A stretch of 64,000 nucleotides of DNA, from positions 38,501-102,500 of the forward strand of contig NZ_NRRS01000002.1 in assembly GCF_016583795.1 (NCBI RefSeq), read 5' to 3'. This document shows positions 35,336-46,356 of the stretch, one piece after another; within the stretch, counting starts at the first letter, position 1; every line of letters begins with the position of its first letter. This stretch comes from Rhabdochromatium marinum (lineage in GTDB: Bacteria > Pseudomonadota > Gammaproteobacteria > Chromatiales > Chromatiaceae). The notes beneath the pieces are model-generated. The model saw nothing but the letters and a program-made list of their open reading frames with translations. It searched no databases and was not told the DNA's origin. Both the position numbers and the translations under genes were made by a program.

Positions 35336-36875
35336 CTTTCCCGCGTTGCTGCGCCTGTGTGAACAGGTGCGCAGCGATCCGGCTGTCACCCCGGATCATC
35401 TGCTCGACAGTGCCAACCTGCTAAACCAATACGGCTTTCTCAGCGACGCCGAGGCCTGCTGCCGGCAAATCCTTGCGCTGGCCCCGAAGGATCTGCGCCC
35501 GTGGGTCACGCTTGCGAATCTGGAACGCGAGCGCGGAAACCATGCCATCTCCCGCGCCTACTATGCCCGCCTGCTGAGCCAGCGGCCGGATCACCCTGTC
35601 ATCCGCCGGAATCTCCTGATCGGCCTGGAGTACGACCCCGCCGTCACTGACACTGATCGCCTCAACGCCGCCCATGCCTGGGGCGAGTGGGCCATCGCGC
35701 GCGCTGGCGGTCCCCGTCCGCGCCCGCCGCTCAAGCCACTGGGTGATCGCCCACTGCGCCTGGGCTATGTCAGTGCCGACCTGTGTCAGCACACCGTCGG
35801 CCTGTTTCTCCACCCCGTACTGGCCGCCCATGATCCTAACCGCATCACCGCCTTTGCCTACAGCGCTGGTGCGCATCGGGACTGGGTTACCCGCGCCATC
35901 ACGGCCAACTGCCGTGCTACTGGTGGCGCCTTGCGCGATGTCACCCGCCTGGATGACACCGCCTTGGCGCAGCGTATCCAGGCGGACCAGATCGACCTGC
36001 TGGTCGATCTCTCCGGCCACACCGCCGGCTCGCGCCTAAGTGTCTTTGCTCACCGCCCCGCACCGGTTCAAGTCAGCTGGCTGGGTTACTTCGCCACCAC
36101 CGGCCTGGCGCCCCTGGATGCGGTACTGCTCGATCACTGGCATGCCCCCGCAGGCACCGACCGCCAGTTCATCGAACCTCTCCTGTCCTTAACCCCCGGG
36201 CGCTGGTGCTACCAGCCCGTCCCATTCGCCCCCGAGGTCGCATCCAGCCCGCATCAAACCACCGGCACCATCACCTTCGGCAGCTTCAATAACACCGCCA
36301 AGTACCACATTGAGGTCTTCGCCCTCTGGGCCCGGGTGCTTCAAGCCGTGCCAAATTCGCGCCTGATCCTCAAATGGCGCACCTTCAACGATGCCGCGCT
36401 CAAGGCTCAGGTCACCGACTGCTTCCAACGCTATGGCATCGCCCCCGAACGCCTCGACCTGCGCGGCCCTTCCTTCCATGAAACCCTGCTGCGCGAGTAT
36501 GCCGACATCGACATTGCCCTCGATCCCTTCCCCTTCAATGGCGGTTTGACCAGCTGCGAAGCTCTGTGGATGGGGGTACCGGTGATGACCTGGCCGCAAG
36601 CGCGTGTGGTCAGCCGCCAGACCCACGCGGTGCTCCATCAGATTGGCCTACCCGATCTGTCGGCCAAGGATCCGGAGGGCTTTGTCCGTCTGGCCGCTAA
36701 CCTGGCGCGCGACACCGCCCGCCTGCGCGACCTGCGCCGAGGACTCAGAGCACAGATGCAAGCCTCAGCGTTGATGGATGTGCAGGGGTTTGCGCGCAGT
36801 CTGGAGGAGACGCTGATCGCCTGCTATCGGCGGACTGAGGGTGGGGCTGCCATGGGTGCCACTGGCAGCAAGTGA
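35289..36875 (+). CDS. SPINDLY/OGT-type O-GlcNAc transferase family protein (GT41) with short TPR region
   Basis: 528 residues. The first 130 read as about three TPR-like helical repeats (LLDSANLLNQYGFLSDAEAC, WVTLANLERERGNHAISRAY). The GT41 catalytic region follows: LRLGYVSADLCQHTVGLFL, DLLVDLSGHTAGSRL, PAPVQVSWLGYFATTGL, the UDP-binding GSFNNTAKYHIEVFALWARV and DPFPFNGGLTSCEALWMGVP. It would transfer a sugar from a nucleotide donor to Ser/Thr of a protein. No obvious target or glycan genes are next to it. It begins inside the end of the radical SAM gene, so the two may be coupled. Confidence 0.9.
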   Translation: MHPLLHTAYAKAARADFPALLRLCEQVRSDPAVTPDHLLDSANLLNQYGFLSDAEACCRQILALAPKDLRPWVTLANLERERGNHAISRAYYARLLSQRPDHPVIRRNLLIGLEYDPAVTDTDRLNAAHAWGEWAIARAGGPRPRPPLKPLGDRPLRLGYVSADLCQHTVGLFLHPVLAAHDPNRITAFAYSAGAHRDWVTRAITANCRATGGALRDVTRLDDTALAQRIQADQIDLLVDLSGHTAGSRLSVFAHRPAPVQVSWLGYFATTGLAPLDAVLLDHWHAPAGTDRQFIEPLLSLTPGRWCYQPVPFAPEVASSPHQTTGTITFGSFNNTAKYHIEVFALWARVLQAVPNSRLILKWRTFNDAALKAQVTDCFQRYGIAPERLDLRGPSFHETLLREYADIDIALDPFPFNGGLTSCEALWMGVPVMTWPQARVVSRQTHAVLHQIGLPDLSAKDPEGFVRLAANLARDTARLRDLRRGLRAQMQASALMDVQGFARSLEETLIACYRRTEGGAAMGATGSK

Positions 36876-36911
36876 GGCGCGAAGCGTAGCCCGGGCCAGG
36901 ATTGATCTTAG

Positions 36912-38348
36912 CTAGCGCTCACGCCGCTTCGGTGGCAGCAAATCGGTGATGGAGCCATGCGCCATCTCGGCAGCCAGACCGATGGTTTCGTTCAGTGTCG
37001 GGTGCGGGTGGATGCTCAGCCCAATGTCTTCCATATCCGCGCCCATTTCCAGCGCCAGCACCGTCTCGCCGATCAACTCACCGGCATTGGGGCCAACGAT
37101 GCCGGCGCCCAGGATGCGCTTGGTTTCGGGGTCGAACAACAGTTTGGTCAAACCCTCGTCGCGATGGATGCCGAGTGCGCGCCCACTGGCGGCCCAGGGA
37201 AAGACGCCTTTTTCGTAGGCAATGCCCTTGGCCTGAGCCTCGGTTTCAGTCAATCCCATCCAGGCGACTTCCGGGTCGGTGTAAGCCACCGAGGGGATGG
37301 TCAGCGGATCGAACAGGCTCGGCTCGCCAGCAATCACCTCGGCAGCCACCTTGCCTTCGTGGGTGGCTTTGTGCGCCAGCATGGGGCCACCGACCACATC
37401 GCCAATGGCAAAGATGTTGGGCACATTAGTGCGCTGATGGGCATCGACCTTGATAAAACCGTGCGGATCGACCTTGACTCCGGCCTTCTCAGCGTCGATC
37501 TGCGCCCCATTGGGCAGTCGACCGATGGCGACCAGTACGCTGTCGTATTCGGCCTCAGTGTTTTCCTGGCCCTCGAAGCGCACCTGGATGCCACGACTGG
37601 TGGCGGTCATGGCAGCCACCTTAGTCTCCAGCAGAATGCGGTTGTAACGTTTTTTGATGACCTTTTGGAGCGCGCGCACCAGATCGAGATCCGCCCCCGG
37701 CATCAGTTGGGCTTGCATCTCTACCACGTCGATGGTGCTGCCAAGGGTGCCATAGACACTGGCCATTTCCAGCCCGATGATGCCGCCACCGACGATCAGC
37801 AGCCGCCCGGGAATGTCTGGCAACTCCAGAGCATCAGTCGAATCCATCACCCGCGGGTCTTCATGCGGAAAGCCGGGGATACGGATCGGGCGCGAGCCGC
37901 AAGCGATGATGGCCTGATCGAAGTGCACCGCCACATGCCCCTCGCGACTGTCAACGCCAATGCGGTTAGGTGCCTCGAAGCGGCCAGTGCCCTGCACCAC
38001 CTGCACCCCGCGCTGTTTGGCCATGCCGGCCAGCCCGGTGGTGAGTTTTTTGACCACCTTGTCCTTGCCGGCGCGCATCTTGTCCAGATCGATCTCCGGT
38101 GGGGCGAAGGTCACCCCCATGGCACCGAGGGTTTTGGTTTCCTCGATAATCAACGCGGTGTGCAGCAAAGCTTTCGATGGAATGCAGCCGACATTCAGGC
38201 ACACCCCACCGAGGCTCGGGTAGCGTTCGATCAACACCACGCGCAGGCCAAGGTCGGCGGCACGAAAAGCAGCCGTATAGCCGCCGGGGCCACCGCCCAA
38301 AACGGCAACCTGAGCGCTGAGTTCTTGATGTGAGGCGGAGTCGGTCAT
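36912..38348 (-). CDS. lpdA: Dihydrolipoyl dehydrogenase (E3)
   Basis: 478 residues from MTDSASHQELSAQVAVLGGG. An FAD site (VLGGGPGGYTAAFRAADLG), the redox disulfide GGVCLNVGCIPSKALLH, an NAD site (LLIVGGGIIGLEMASVYG) and the C-terminal catalytic SIHPHPTLNETIGLAAE are intact. It reoxidises dihydrolipoate on the E2 subunit. Start chosen by family alignment; the longer frame from 38507 runs through the E2 gene boundary and is Cys-rich nonsense. Third gene of aceE-aceF-lpd. It also can serve 2-oxoglutarate dehydrogenase and glycine cleavage. Confidence 0.96.
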   Translation of the reverse strand: MTDSASHQELSAQVAVLGGGPGGYTAAFRAADLGLRVVLIERYPSLGGVCLNVGCIPSKALLHTALIIEETKTLGAMGVTFAPPEIDLDKMRAGKDKVVKKLTTGLAGMAKQRGVQVVQGTGRFEAPNRIGVDSREGHVAVHFDQAIIACGSRPIRIPGFPHEDPRVMDSTDALELPDIPGRLLIVGGGIIGLEMASVYGTLGSTIDVVEMQAQLMPGADLDLVRALQKVIKKRYNRILLETKVAAMTATSRGIQVRFEGQENTEAEYDSVLVAIGRLPNGAQIDAEKAGVKVDPHGFIKVDAHQRTNVPNIFAIGDVVGGPMLAHKATHEGKVAAEVIAGEPSLFDPLTIPSVAYTDPEVAWMGLTETEAQAKGIAYEKGVFPWAASGRALGIHRDEGLTKLLFDPETKRILGAGIVGPNAGELIGETVLALEMGADMEDIGLSIHPHPTLNETIGLAAEMAHGSITDLLPPKRRER

Positions 38349-38415
38349 GATGTCTCTGATGGTTTCTATGAATACGAGAATTCGCTCTGTTATGCCTTGA
38401 CAGCAAACAACCGCT

Positions 38416-40164
38416 TTACAGCAACAACCGCCGAATATCCGACAGCAGCCGCCGCAGCAGGCTGGTGAAGCGCACGCCATCGGCGCCATCGACGACTCGA
38501 TGGTCATAGGACAAGGATAGCGGCAGCATCAACCGGGGCTGGAAAGCCTGGCCATCCCACACCGGCTTCATCTCGGTACGCGAAACGCCGAGAATGGCGA
38601 CTTCGGGGGCATTGACGATAGGGGTAAAGGCGGTGCCGCCGATGCCGCCAAGGCTGGAGATGCTAAATACCCCGCCCTGCATGTCGGCGGCCAGCAGTTT
38701 GCCGTCACGGGCTTTTTGGCTGAGGCTCATCAGCTCCTCGGCCAGGACAAACAAGCCTTTTTGATCAACATCCCGCACCACCGGCACCACCAAGCCATTG
38801 GGGGTATCCACCGCCACACCGATGTGGCAATAGTGCTTGTGAATCAGTTGCTCGCCATCGGCGGCCAGTGAGGCCTTGATGATCGGCATCTGGTTGAGCG
38901 CGGTGGCAACGGCCTTGAGCAAAAAGGGCATGAAGGTGAGCTTGACGCCGGCTGTTTCGGCGGCGGCTTTTTGCTCCTTGCGAAACGCTTCCAGCTCAGT
39001 GATGTCAGCCTCGTCGAACTGGGTGACATGAGGCACCGTGAGCCAGCAGCGGTGCAAGTGCGCGCCACTGATCTTCTTGATGCGTGGCAGCGGTTCACTG
39101 GCCACCGGGCCGAACTTGCTGAAATCCACCGCCGGGGCACTGGGCAGCTGAAAGGGCGTGCCCGCTGCGGCGGCCGGAGCGTCACCAGCCAGACTGTGCT
39201 TAACGAACCGCTGAACGTCTTCCTTCAGGATGCGCTGTTTGCGTCCACTGCCCTTGACCCGATGCAGATCGACACCCAATTCGCGCGCAAAGCGTCGCAC
39301 CGCTGGGCTGGCGTGCGGAGTGCGCCCATGGGCGATGGCGGCCATATCAGCCGGGCGTGGCAGGATGGGTGCCTTGCGCCGTTCCGCTTCGCCAGGGGCG
39401 CGCCCACCGGAGGCCCGGCTGGGGGGGCTGCTGGGTGCTGTGGCCGCTGGCCTGGTGGCTGGAGCGTCACTGGATGCAGCAGGCGTGGATGTGGCTGCAT
39501 CGGCTTTGGGTGTTGCAGCTGGCGCCGGAGCACTTTCCTCATCGTCGCCGGGTTTCTGGCTGGCGTCGGTGTCGTTGGTGCGCACCCTAAACAGCCGATC
39601 CCCCTGACTGACGGTATCGCCCACCTGCACCTCAACGGCCGTCACGGTTCCGCCGCGCGGTGCGGGGATTTCCATGGTGGCTTTATCACTTTCGAGCGTC
39701 AGGATGGATTGCTCAACGGCGATCTGATCACCCACACCCACCAGCACCTCAATGACCGGAATGTCGGCAAAGTCGCCTACATCCGGCAGGCAGATCTCGA
39801 CTTCCTCGGCTGCCGGAGCGGCCGGAGGCGCACCGGTTTCAGCAGCTGTGGAGGCTGGCACAGAAGCGACCGCTGATGTTGGTGCTGAAGTCTCCGCTGC
39901 CGGCGTTGCGGCGGCGGCCGTTGCCACCCGCATCAATGGGTGGCCTTGACTGATCCGGTCGCCAACCGACACCAGCAGCTCTTTCACCTCCCCACCCATG
40001 GGTGAGGGGATCTCGATGCTGGCCTTGTCGCTTTCGAGCGTTAGCAGCGACTGCTCGGGCGCAATCCGCTCGCCTGGGGCGACCAGGATCTCGATGATTT
40101 CGACATCTTTGAAGTCCCCGATATCGGGAAGCAGAACCTCTTCTAGCTTGGCCAAAGGTGGCAT
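38416..40164 (-). CDS. aceF: Pyruvate dehydrogenase E2, dihydrolipoyllysine acetyltransferase
   Basis: 582 residues: two lipoyl domains (LLTLESDKASIEIPSP near 45 and ILTLESDKATMEIPAP near 158, lipoylated Lys in each ESDKA), Ala/Pro-rich linkers, an E3-binding domain (SPAVRRFARELGVDLHRVKG) and the acetyltransferase domain ending with the catalytic SYDHRVVDGADGVRF. It passes acetyl groups to CoA as the core of the PDH complex. It lies 74 nt after aceE and 67 nt before lpd. E. coli has three lipoyl domains; two is common elsewhere. Confidence 0.96.
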   Translation of the reverse strand: MPPLAKLEEVLLPDIGDFKDVEIIEILVAPGERIAPEQSLLTLESDKASIEIPSPMGGEVKELLVSVGDRISQGHPLMRVATAAAATPAAETSAPTSAVASVPASTAAETGAPPAAPAAEEVEICLPDVGDFADIPVIEVLVGVGDQIAVEQSILTLESDKATMEIPAPRGGTVTAVEVQVGDTVSQGDRLFRVRTNDTDASQKPGDDEESAPAPAATPKADAATSTPAASSDAPATRPAATAPSSPPSRASGGRAPGEAERRKAPILPRPADMAAIAHGRTPHASPAVRRFARELGVDLHRVKGSGRKQRILKEDVQRFVKHSLAGDAPAAAAGTPFQLPSAPAVDFSKFGPVASEPLPRIKKISGAHLHRCWLTVPHVTQFDEADITELEAFRKEQKAAAETAGVKLTFMPFLLKAVATALNQMPIIKASLAADGEQLIHKHYCHIGVAVDTPNGLVVPVVRDVDQKGLFVLAEELMSLSQKARDGKLLAADMQGGVFSISSLGGIGGTAFTPIVNAPEVAILGVSRTEMKPVWDGQAFQPRLMLPLSLSYDHRVVDGADGVRFTSLLRRLLSDIRRLLL

Positions 40165-40238
40165 CTCCAGGCAATCTTGTCAGTCGTCAGTACGCAGTGA
40201 GCCGGTATCGGCGGTTCGCTGGCCGCATTCCGCAGTCG

Positions 40239-42887
40239 TTATTGCGTCACCGGGTTGGGCTTGTCAGGGTCAATGCGATATTTGCTGATCGCCTCGCTTA
40301 CCTGCGCCGGCTCGATGGTGCCTTCAGCGGCCAGAGCACTCAGGGCGGCCACGACGATATACCAGCGATTGACCTCGAAGAACTTGCGCAACTGACTGCG
40401 CATGTCGCTGCGCCCAAAGCCATCGGTGCCGAGTGTCAGGTAACGTGCCGTGATATAGGGACGAATCTGATCGGCATAAGCGCGCATATAATCGGTCGCG
40501 GCCACGATCGGGCCAGTGGTCGCACCCAGTTGCTGCTGCACGAAGCTCTGGCGCGGCTCGGCGTCGGGGTGCAGCATGTTCCAGCGTTCGCAGTCCAGAC
40601 CGTCGCGACGCAGCTCGTTGAAGCTGGTGACACTCCAAACCTGCGCCTGGAGGCCAAAATCCTTTGCGAGCAATTCGCTCGCCGCCAATACCTCGCGCAG
40701 AATGGTGCCACTACCGAGCAACTGCACCTGTGCCTGCGCGTCTTCCCGCACCGGGTAGAGGCCGCGCTTGATGCCATCCTCCGCGCCCTCGGGCAGCGCC
40801 GGCTGCGGGTAGTTCTCGTTCATCACCGTGATGTAATAGAAGACGTTTTCCCGCTCCTGATACATCCGGCGCAGGCCATCCTGCACAATCACCGCCAGCT
40901 CATAGGCATAGGCTGGGTCGTAGCTGACGCAATTGGGGATGGTCGCAGCGGCCAGATGGCTGTGGCCGTCCTGATGCTGCAAACCCTCGCCGGCCAGGGT
41001 GGTGCGCCCGGCGGTGCCGCCGACCAGGAAGCCGCGCGCCTGCATGTCTCCCGAAGCCCAGATCAGATCGCCAACGCGCTGGAAGCCAAACATCGAATAA
41101 TAGACATAGAAGGGAATCATCGCCTGGCCATGGTTGGCATAGGCGGTAGCGGCAGCGATCCAGGACGACATGGCGCCGGCCTCGTTGATGCCTTCCTGCA
41201 AAATCTGGCCGTTTTTCTCCTCGCGGTAGTACATCACCTGATCGGAATCAACCGGCTCGTAGAGCTGACCGACATGGGAGTAAATGCCGAGCTGGCGGAA
41301 CATGCCCTCCATGCCGAAAGTGCGCGCCTCGTCCGGCACAATGGGAACCACGTACTGGCCGATGGCCTGGTCGCGGACCAGAGTTGAGAGTAGCCGCACC
41401 AGCGCCATGGTGGTGGACAATTCACGCTCGCCGCTGGACTCCAGCAGCGCGGAGAAAGCCTCGAGTGCGGGCACGGTGAAGGGTTCGGTGCGATCCTGCC
41501 GCGCCGGCAGCGGGCCGCCAAGGGCCTCGCGATGCTCATGCAGATAGCGAATCTCCGGGCTGTCCGGTGGCGGCTTATAGAAGGGGGCAGCACCGATCTG
41601 ATCATCGGAAATCGGAATATTGAAGCGGTCGCGGAAGGCTTTCAGGTGGGTCTCGCCCATTTTCTTCTGCGAATGGGTGATGTTCATCCCTTCACCAGCC
41701 ACGCCCATGCCATAGCCCTTGACTGTCTTGGCCAAGATCACAGTCGGCTGCCCCTCGGTGCGCAAGGCTTCCTGATAGGCGGCGAAGATCTTCACCGGAT
41801 CATGGCCGCCGCGATTCAGGCGCCAGATGTCCTCGTCGGTCATATTGGCGACCAGATCGGCGAGTTCCGGATACTTGCCGAAGAAATGCTCGCGCGTGTA
41901 GGCGCCCCCCTTGGCTTTGTAGGCCTGATAGTCCCCATCGACGCATTCTTCCATGCGGCGCACCAGAAAACCGTCCTTGTCGCGCGTGAACAGCGGATCC
42001 CAGTAGCTGCCCCACAGCACCTTGATGACATTCCACCCGGCGCCACGAAACACGGCTTCGAGTTCCTGAATGATCTTGCCATTGCCACGCACCGGCCCGT
42101 CGAGCCGTTGCAGATTGCAGTTGACCACGAAAACCAGATTGTCCAGCCGCTCGCGCGCCGCCAGCGAAATGGCGCCCAGAGACTCCGGCTCATCCATCTC
42201 ACCATCGCCCAAAAAGGCCCACACCTTGCGCCCTTCGGTATTCAGCACGCCGCGATCACTCAGATAGCGCATGAAGCGCGCCTGATAGATGGCCATAATG
42301 GGACCCAGGCCCATGGAAACAGTTGGGAATTGCCAGAACCCCGGCATCAGCCAGGGGTGCGGGTAGGACGACAGTCCGTTGCCATCGACCTCCTGGCGGA
42401 AGTTATACAGCTGTTCTTCGCTAATGCGGCCTTCCAAGAAGGCGCGGGCGTATATGCCGGGCGCCGAGTGGCCCTGAATGAACACCAAATCCCCACCATG
42501 GTCCTTGCTCGCGGCGCGGAAGAAGTGATTGAAGCCAACATCGTACAGGGTAGCACTGGAGGCAAAAGAGGAAATATGCCCACCCAGCTCAGTTGACAGC
42601 CGGTTGGCCTGCACCACCATCGCCATGGCGTTCCAGCGCACGAAGGAGCGGATGCGACGCTCAATGGCCCGATCCCCCGGGAAGCGCTCCTGCTGCGTCA
42701 CCGGGATGGTATTCACATAGGCTGTATTGGCACTGAACGGCAGATGGGCACCCGAGCGGCGCGCCTTGTCGATCAGGCGTTCGAGCAGATAATGCGCGCG
42801 CTCGATTCCCTCGTTCTCCAGAACAGCGTCGAGGGCTTCGAGCCACTCCTGAGTTTCCTGCGGGTCGATATCAGGCTTATTGGGCAT
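40239..42887 (-). CDS. aceE: Pyruvate dehydrogenase E1, homodimeric type
   Basis: 882 residues, the size of the homodimeric gammaproteobacterial enzyme. It decarboxylates pyruvate with thiamine diphosphate and acetylates lipoyl-E2. The TPP/Mg motif is FLGDGEMDEPESLG with NCNLQRLDGPVRGN; the N-terminus WLEALDAVLENEGIERAHYL and GHSAPGIYARAFLEGR are also typical. It heads the aceE-aceF-lpd operon. The 256-nt divergent gap to the SLAC1 gene (42888-43143) contains no PdhR-like palindrome or other element I can support. Confidence 0.97.
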   Translation of the reverse strand: MPNKPDIDPQETQEWLEALDAVLENEGIERAHYLLERLIDKARRSGAHLPFSANTAYVNTIPVTQQERFPGDRAIERRIRSFVRWNAMAMVVQANRLSTELGGHISSFASSATLYDVGFNHFFRAASKDHGGDLVFIQGHSAPGIYARAFLEGRISEEQLYNFRQEVDGNGLSSYPHPWLMPGFWQFPTVSMGLGPIMAIYQARFMRYLSDRGVLNTEGRKVWAFLGDGEMDEPESLGAISLAARERLDNLVFVVNCNLQRLDGPVRGNGKIIQELEAVFRGAGWNVIKVLWGSYWDPLFTRDKDGFLVRRMEECVDGDYQAYKAKGGAYTREHFFGKYPELADLVANMTDEDIWRLNRGGHDPVKIFAAYQEALRTEGQPTVILAKTVKGYGMGVAGEGMNITHSQKKMGETHLKAFRDRFNIPISDDQIGAAPFYKPPPDSPEIRYLHEHREALGGPLPARQDRTEPFTVPALEAFSALLESSGERELSTTMALVRLLSTLVRDQAIGQYVVPIVPDEARTFGMEGMFRQLGIYSHVGQLYEPVDSDQVMYYREEKNGQILQEGINEAGAMSSWIAAATAYANHGQAMIPFYVYYSMFGFQRVGDLIWASGDMQARGFLVGGTAGRTTLAGEGLQHQDGHSHLAAATIPNCVSYDPAYAYELAVIVQDGLRRMYQERENVFYYITVMNENYPQPALPEGAEDGIKRGLYPVREDAQAQVQLLGSGTILREVLAASELLAKDFGLQAQVWSVTSFNELRRDGLDCERWNMLHPDAEPRQSFVQQQLGATTGPIVAATDYMRAYADQIRPYITARYLTLGTDGFGRSDMRSQLRKFFEVNRWYIVVAALSALAAEGTIEPAQVSEAISKYRIDPDKPNPVTQ

Positions 42888-43143
42888 AGCAGTGCGAAAT
42901 CTTCAGAAGGCCAGTAACAGGCTGGTTGAGTCCAGGTTAAGCGGGCAAAACGGCGCCAAAGTAACCCAGACTGGACTAAATTGGCAAATCCAAGTCCGGC
43001 CCTGCCGCGCCGCTGTCACAGATCGCATCCGCCTCGGCGCTATTGATCCATTTCAATGCGATGCGCAGCCACAGCCACTTAATCTGCCGGAAATCCAGAC
43101 GCTGCAGGCGTCCAACAGATTCTGCACCTCAGGGCTTATTTGC

Positions 43144-44184
43144 ATGACCACCACATCTCCCCTGCCGGCGGCAGCCGCTTCATCCGCCAGCCCTTCAAGC
43201 GCGGGCATGACGGCCTCGGAGCCGCGCCTCAAGCACTTTCCGATCGCTTTTTTTGCCATCGTCATGGGCCTGACCGGCGTCTCTATTGCCTGGCACAAAG
43301 CGCAACACACCTTTAATCTTCCAGTCGACATGGCCGGTGGTCTGCTGTGGATTGCCATCGGGATTTTCGCTGTGGCCGTGGTGCTCTATCTGGCCAAGCT
43401 GCTGCGCTTTCCCCACGCTGTTGTACAGGAGATTCGCAATCCGGTGCAGTTGAATTTCTTTCCAGCGATTTCCATCAATCTGTTGCTGCTAAGCATTGCC
43501 CTGCTGAACAGCGCCCCCGCTGTGGCAGAAGTGTTGTGGATGCTGGGTGCTGCCGTGCATTTGGCGCTTACGCTGTATGTCATGACCGTCTGGATGCATC
43601 ACGATCAACTGGAGGTGCACCACATCAACCCTGCCTGGTTTATTCCCATCGTGGGCACGGTCGTGGTGCCCATTGCTGGTGTTCCCCTGGGATATGGCGA
43701 GCTGTCGTGGTTCTTCTTCAGCATCGGCATTTTGTTCTGGCTGGTGCTGCTGACCATCATTGTCTATCGCATGCTGTTTCATCACCCGTTGCCCGAGCGC
43801 CTGATGCCGACCTTTTTCATCCTGATCGCGCCGCCGGCCGTAGGTTTCATCGCCTACACACGACTGGCCGGTCTGACGGATGGCGGCCATCTCGATGTGT
43901 TTGCACGCATCCTGTATTACAGCGGACTCTTTCTGACCCTGCTGCTGGCCACGCAAATCGGACGCTTTTTGCGCATCCAGTTCTACCTGTCCTGGTGGGC
44001 CTACTCCTTCCCGCTGGCGGCCATCACCATTGCCAGCCTGATAATGTATGAGCTGACCGGCCTGCAGGCCTTTGCCATCATCGGCGCCTGTCTGTTGACC
44101 GCCGTCACCCTGGTAGTGCTCTTCCTGCTGTTTCGTACCGCGCAAGCCATTGGCGCCAAACAGATCTGCATGCCGCATATGTGA
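43144..44184 (+). CDS. SLAC1/TehA (TDT) family membrane transporter
   Basis: 346 residues with about ten predicted transmembrane helices after a Ser/Ala-rich N-terminus. SLAC1-family features include FPIAFFAIVMGLTGVSIAW, NPVQLNFFPAISINLLLLS, WFIPIVGTVVVPIAGV and WWAYSFPLAAITIAS. The family includes tellurite-resistance TehA, sulfite exporters and plant anion channels; the substrate is not readable, although an anion such as sulfite would suit a sulfur oxidiser (inference). Start at ATG 43144 matches the domain; the frame is open for 264 nt upstream without similarity. It precedes the two small genes at 44220-44983 by 35 nt and may be co-transcribed. Confidence 0.88.
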   Translation: MTTTSPLPAAAASSASPSSAGMTASEPRLKHFPIAFFAIVMGLTGVSIAWHKAQHTFNLPVDMAGGLLWIAIGIFAVAVVLYLAKLLRFPHAVVQEIRNPVQLNFFPAISINLLLLSIALLNSAPAVAEVLWMLGAAVHLALTLYVMTVWMHHDQLEVHHINPAWFIPIVGTVVVPIAGVPLGYGELSWFFFSIGILFWLVLLTIIVYRMLFHHPLPERLMPTFFILIAPPAVGFIAYTRLAGLTDGGHLDVFARILYYSGLFLTLLLATQIGRFLRIQFYLSWWAYSFPLAAITIASLIMYELTGLQAFAIIGACLLTAVTLVVLFLLFRTAQAIGAKQICMPHM

Positions 44185-44219
44185 ACGAACCCAACTTCCA
44201 GGGGTAGGATGCACCCACA

Positions 44220-44636
44220 ATGAAGCAAGAATTATTGTTTGAAAAATATCCGCTATTCGTGATGGAAATCCATCATGATGAGACGGATTTCACCTCTGTC
44301 GATGCCATTTGCGAGCATCTGCGCACCCGCATCGAGGCGCATCGCTGTGCGCAGTTCATCGCCATTTTCGATCACTACGCCCACACCTGCGCGCTGCCGG
44401 AAGGTCATGTCGCTACAGACATTCTGGCCGCCAAGAATGTCATCTTCTGCTTTGGCATCGCCCTGCCCTGCCCCGAAGCCCTGGCCGTGCGGCCACGTTC
44501 GATTGGCGTCGCTGAGACACCGCAAGGCTTCCTGATCAGCTTTATGGAAACCCCGATGCCCATCGCCAATACCGCAATGGAAGACTGGGCCGAAAGCCTG
44601 CGCCGCACCGAATCAACCCTGAATGGAACCTCTTAA
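44220..44636 (+). CDS. Small conserved cytosolic protein, possibly DUF6858
   Basis: 138 residues with no signal peptide or membrane helix. Recognisable conserved-looking stretches are FIAIFDHYAHTCALPEGH, ILAAKNVIFCFGIALP and VRPRSIGVAE. From memory this resembles the uncharacterised DUF6858 family, but I cannot confirm it. Five cysteines and several histidines are scattered. Its TAA stop overlaps the ATG of the NifX-like gene (TAATG), so the two proteins are made together, and it follows a SLAC1 transporter. Function unknown. Confidence 0.75.
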   Translation: MKQELLFEKYPLFVMEIHHDETDFTSVDAICEHLRTRIEAHRCAQFIAIFDHYAHTCALPEGHVATDILAAKNVIFCFGIALPCPEALAVRPRSIGVAETPQGFLISFMETPMPIANTAMEDWAESLRRTESTLNGTS

Positions 44637-44983
44637 TGCGTATCGCCATCAGCAGTCAAAACTTCCGTACCATCACCAGTCATGCCGGCAAAAGCCGTCG
44701 GTTCATGCTGTTTGACATTGATGCAGACAGCACCATCACCGAACGCGAACGCTTGGAGCTGCCCAAGGGTATGAGCCTGCATGACACCGGTGGCCCGCAT
44801 CACCCGTTATTCGAGCAAGGCCTCACGCATTTCCTGACCGGCAGCGCTGGCGAACGCTTTGTCGAGCGCATGGCCGCACAGGGCATTGAGGTGATTCAGA
44901 CCAGCGCCACCGACATCCCCGAGGCACTCAAGACCCTGGCCGCCGGCCAGCCCCTGCCGCCGGCGGCCCCGCACGAGCACTGA
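44636..44983 (+). CDS. NifX/NifB-associated (dinitrogenase Fe-Mo cofactor biosynthesis) family protein
   Basis: 115 residues. The small NifX-like fold is suggested by MRIAISSQNFRTITSHAGKS, FMLFDID, LHDTGGPHHPLFEQG, FLTGSAGERFVERMAAQGIE and TSATDIPEAL. Relatives bind Fe-S or FeMo-cofactor precursors, but many, like this one, occur away from nif genes and have unknown roles; none of the nif genes is in the window. Start codon overlaps the previous stop. The His-rich SLHDTGGPHHPL may be a ligand site. It converges with serS. Confidence 0.82.
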   Translation: MRIAISSQNFRTITSHAGKSRRFMLFDIDADSTITERERLELPKGMSLHDTGGPHHPLFEQGLTHFLTGSAGERFVERMAAQGIEVIQTSATDIPEALKTLAAGQPLPPAAPHEH

Positions 44984-45037
44984 GCCACCAGCGTACAGCA
45001 GGAGCAGGGGAGCGGCCGCCGGCCGGGAATCCAATTC

Positions 45038-46330
<1,293 letters not shown>

Positions 46331-46356
46331 TTAAGCCTTTTCGTTACACTGTTCGT

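Noticed and set aside
36957..38333. A 458-codon open frame on the plus strand
   Set aside because: It is antisense to the well-supported dihydrolipoyl dehydrogenase gene and shows no domain; the high GC content produces long shadow frames.
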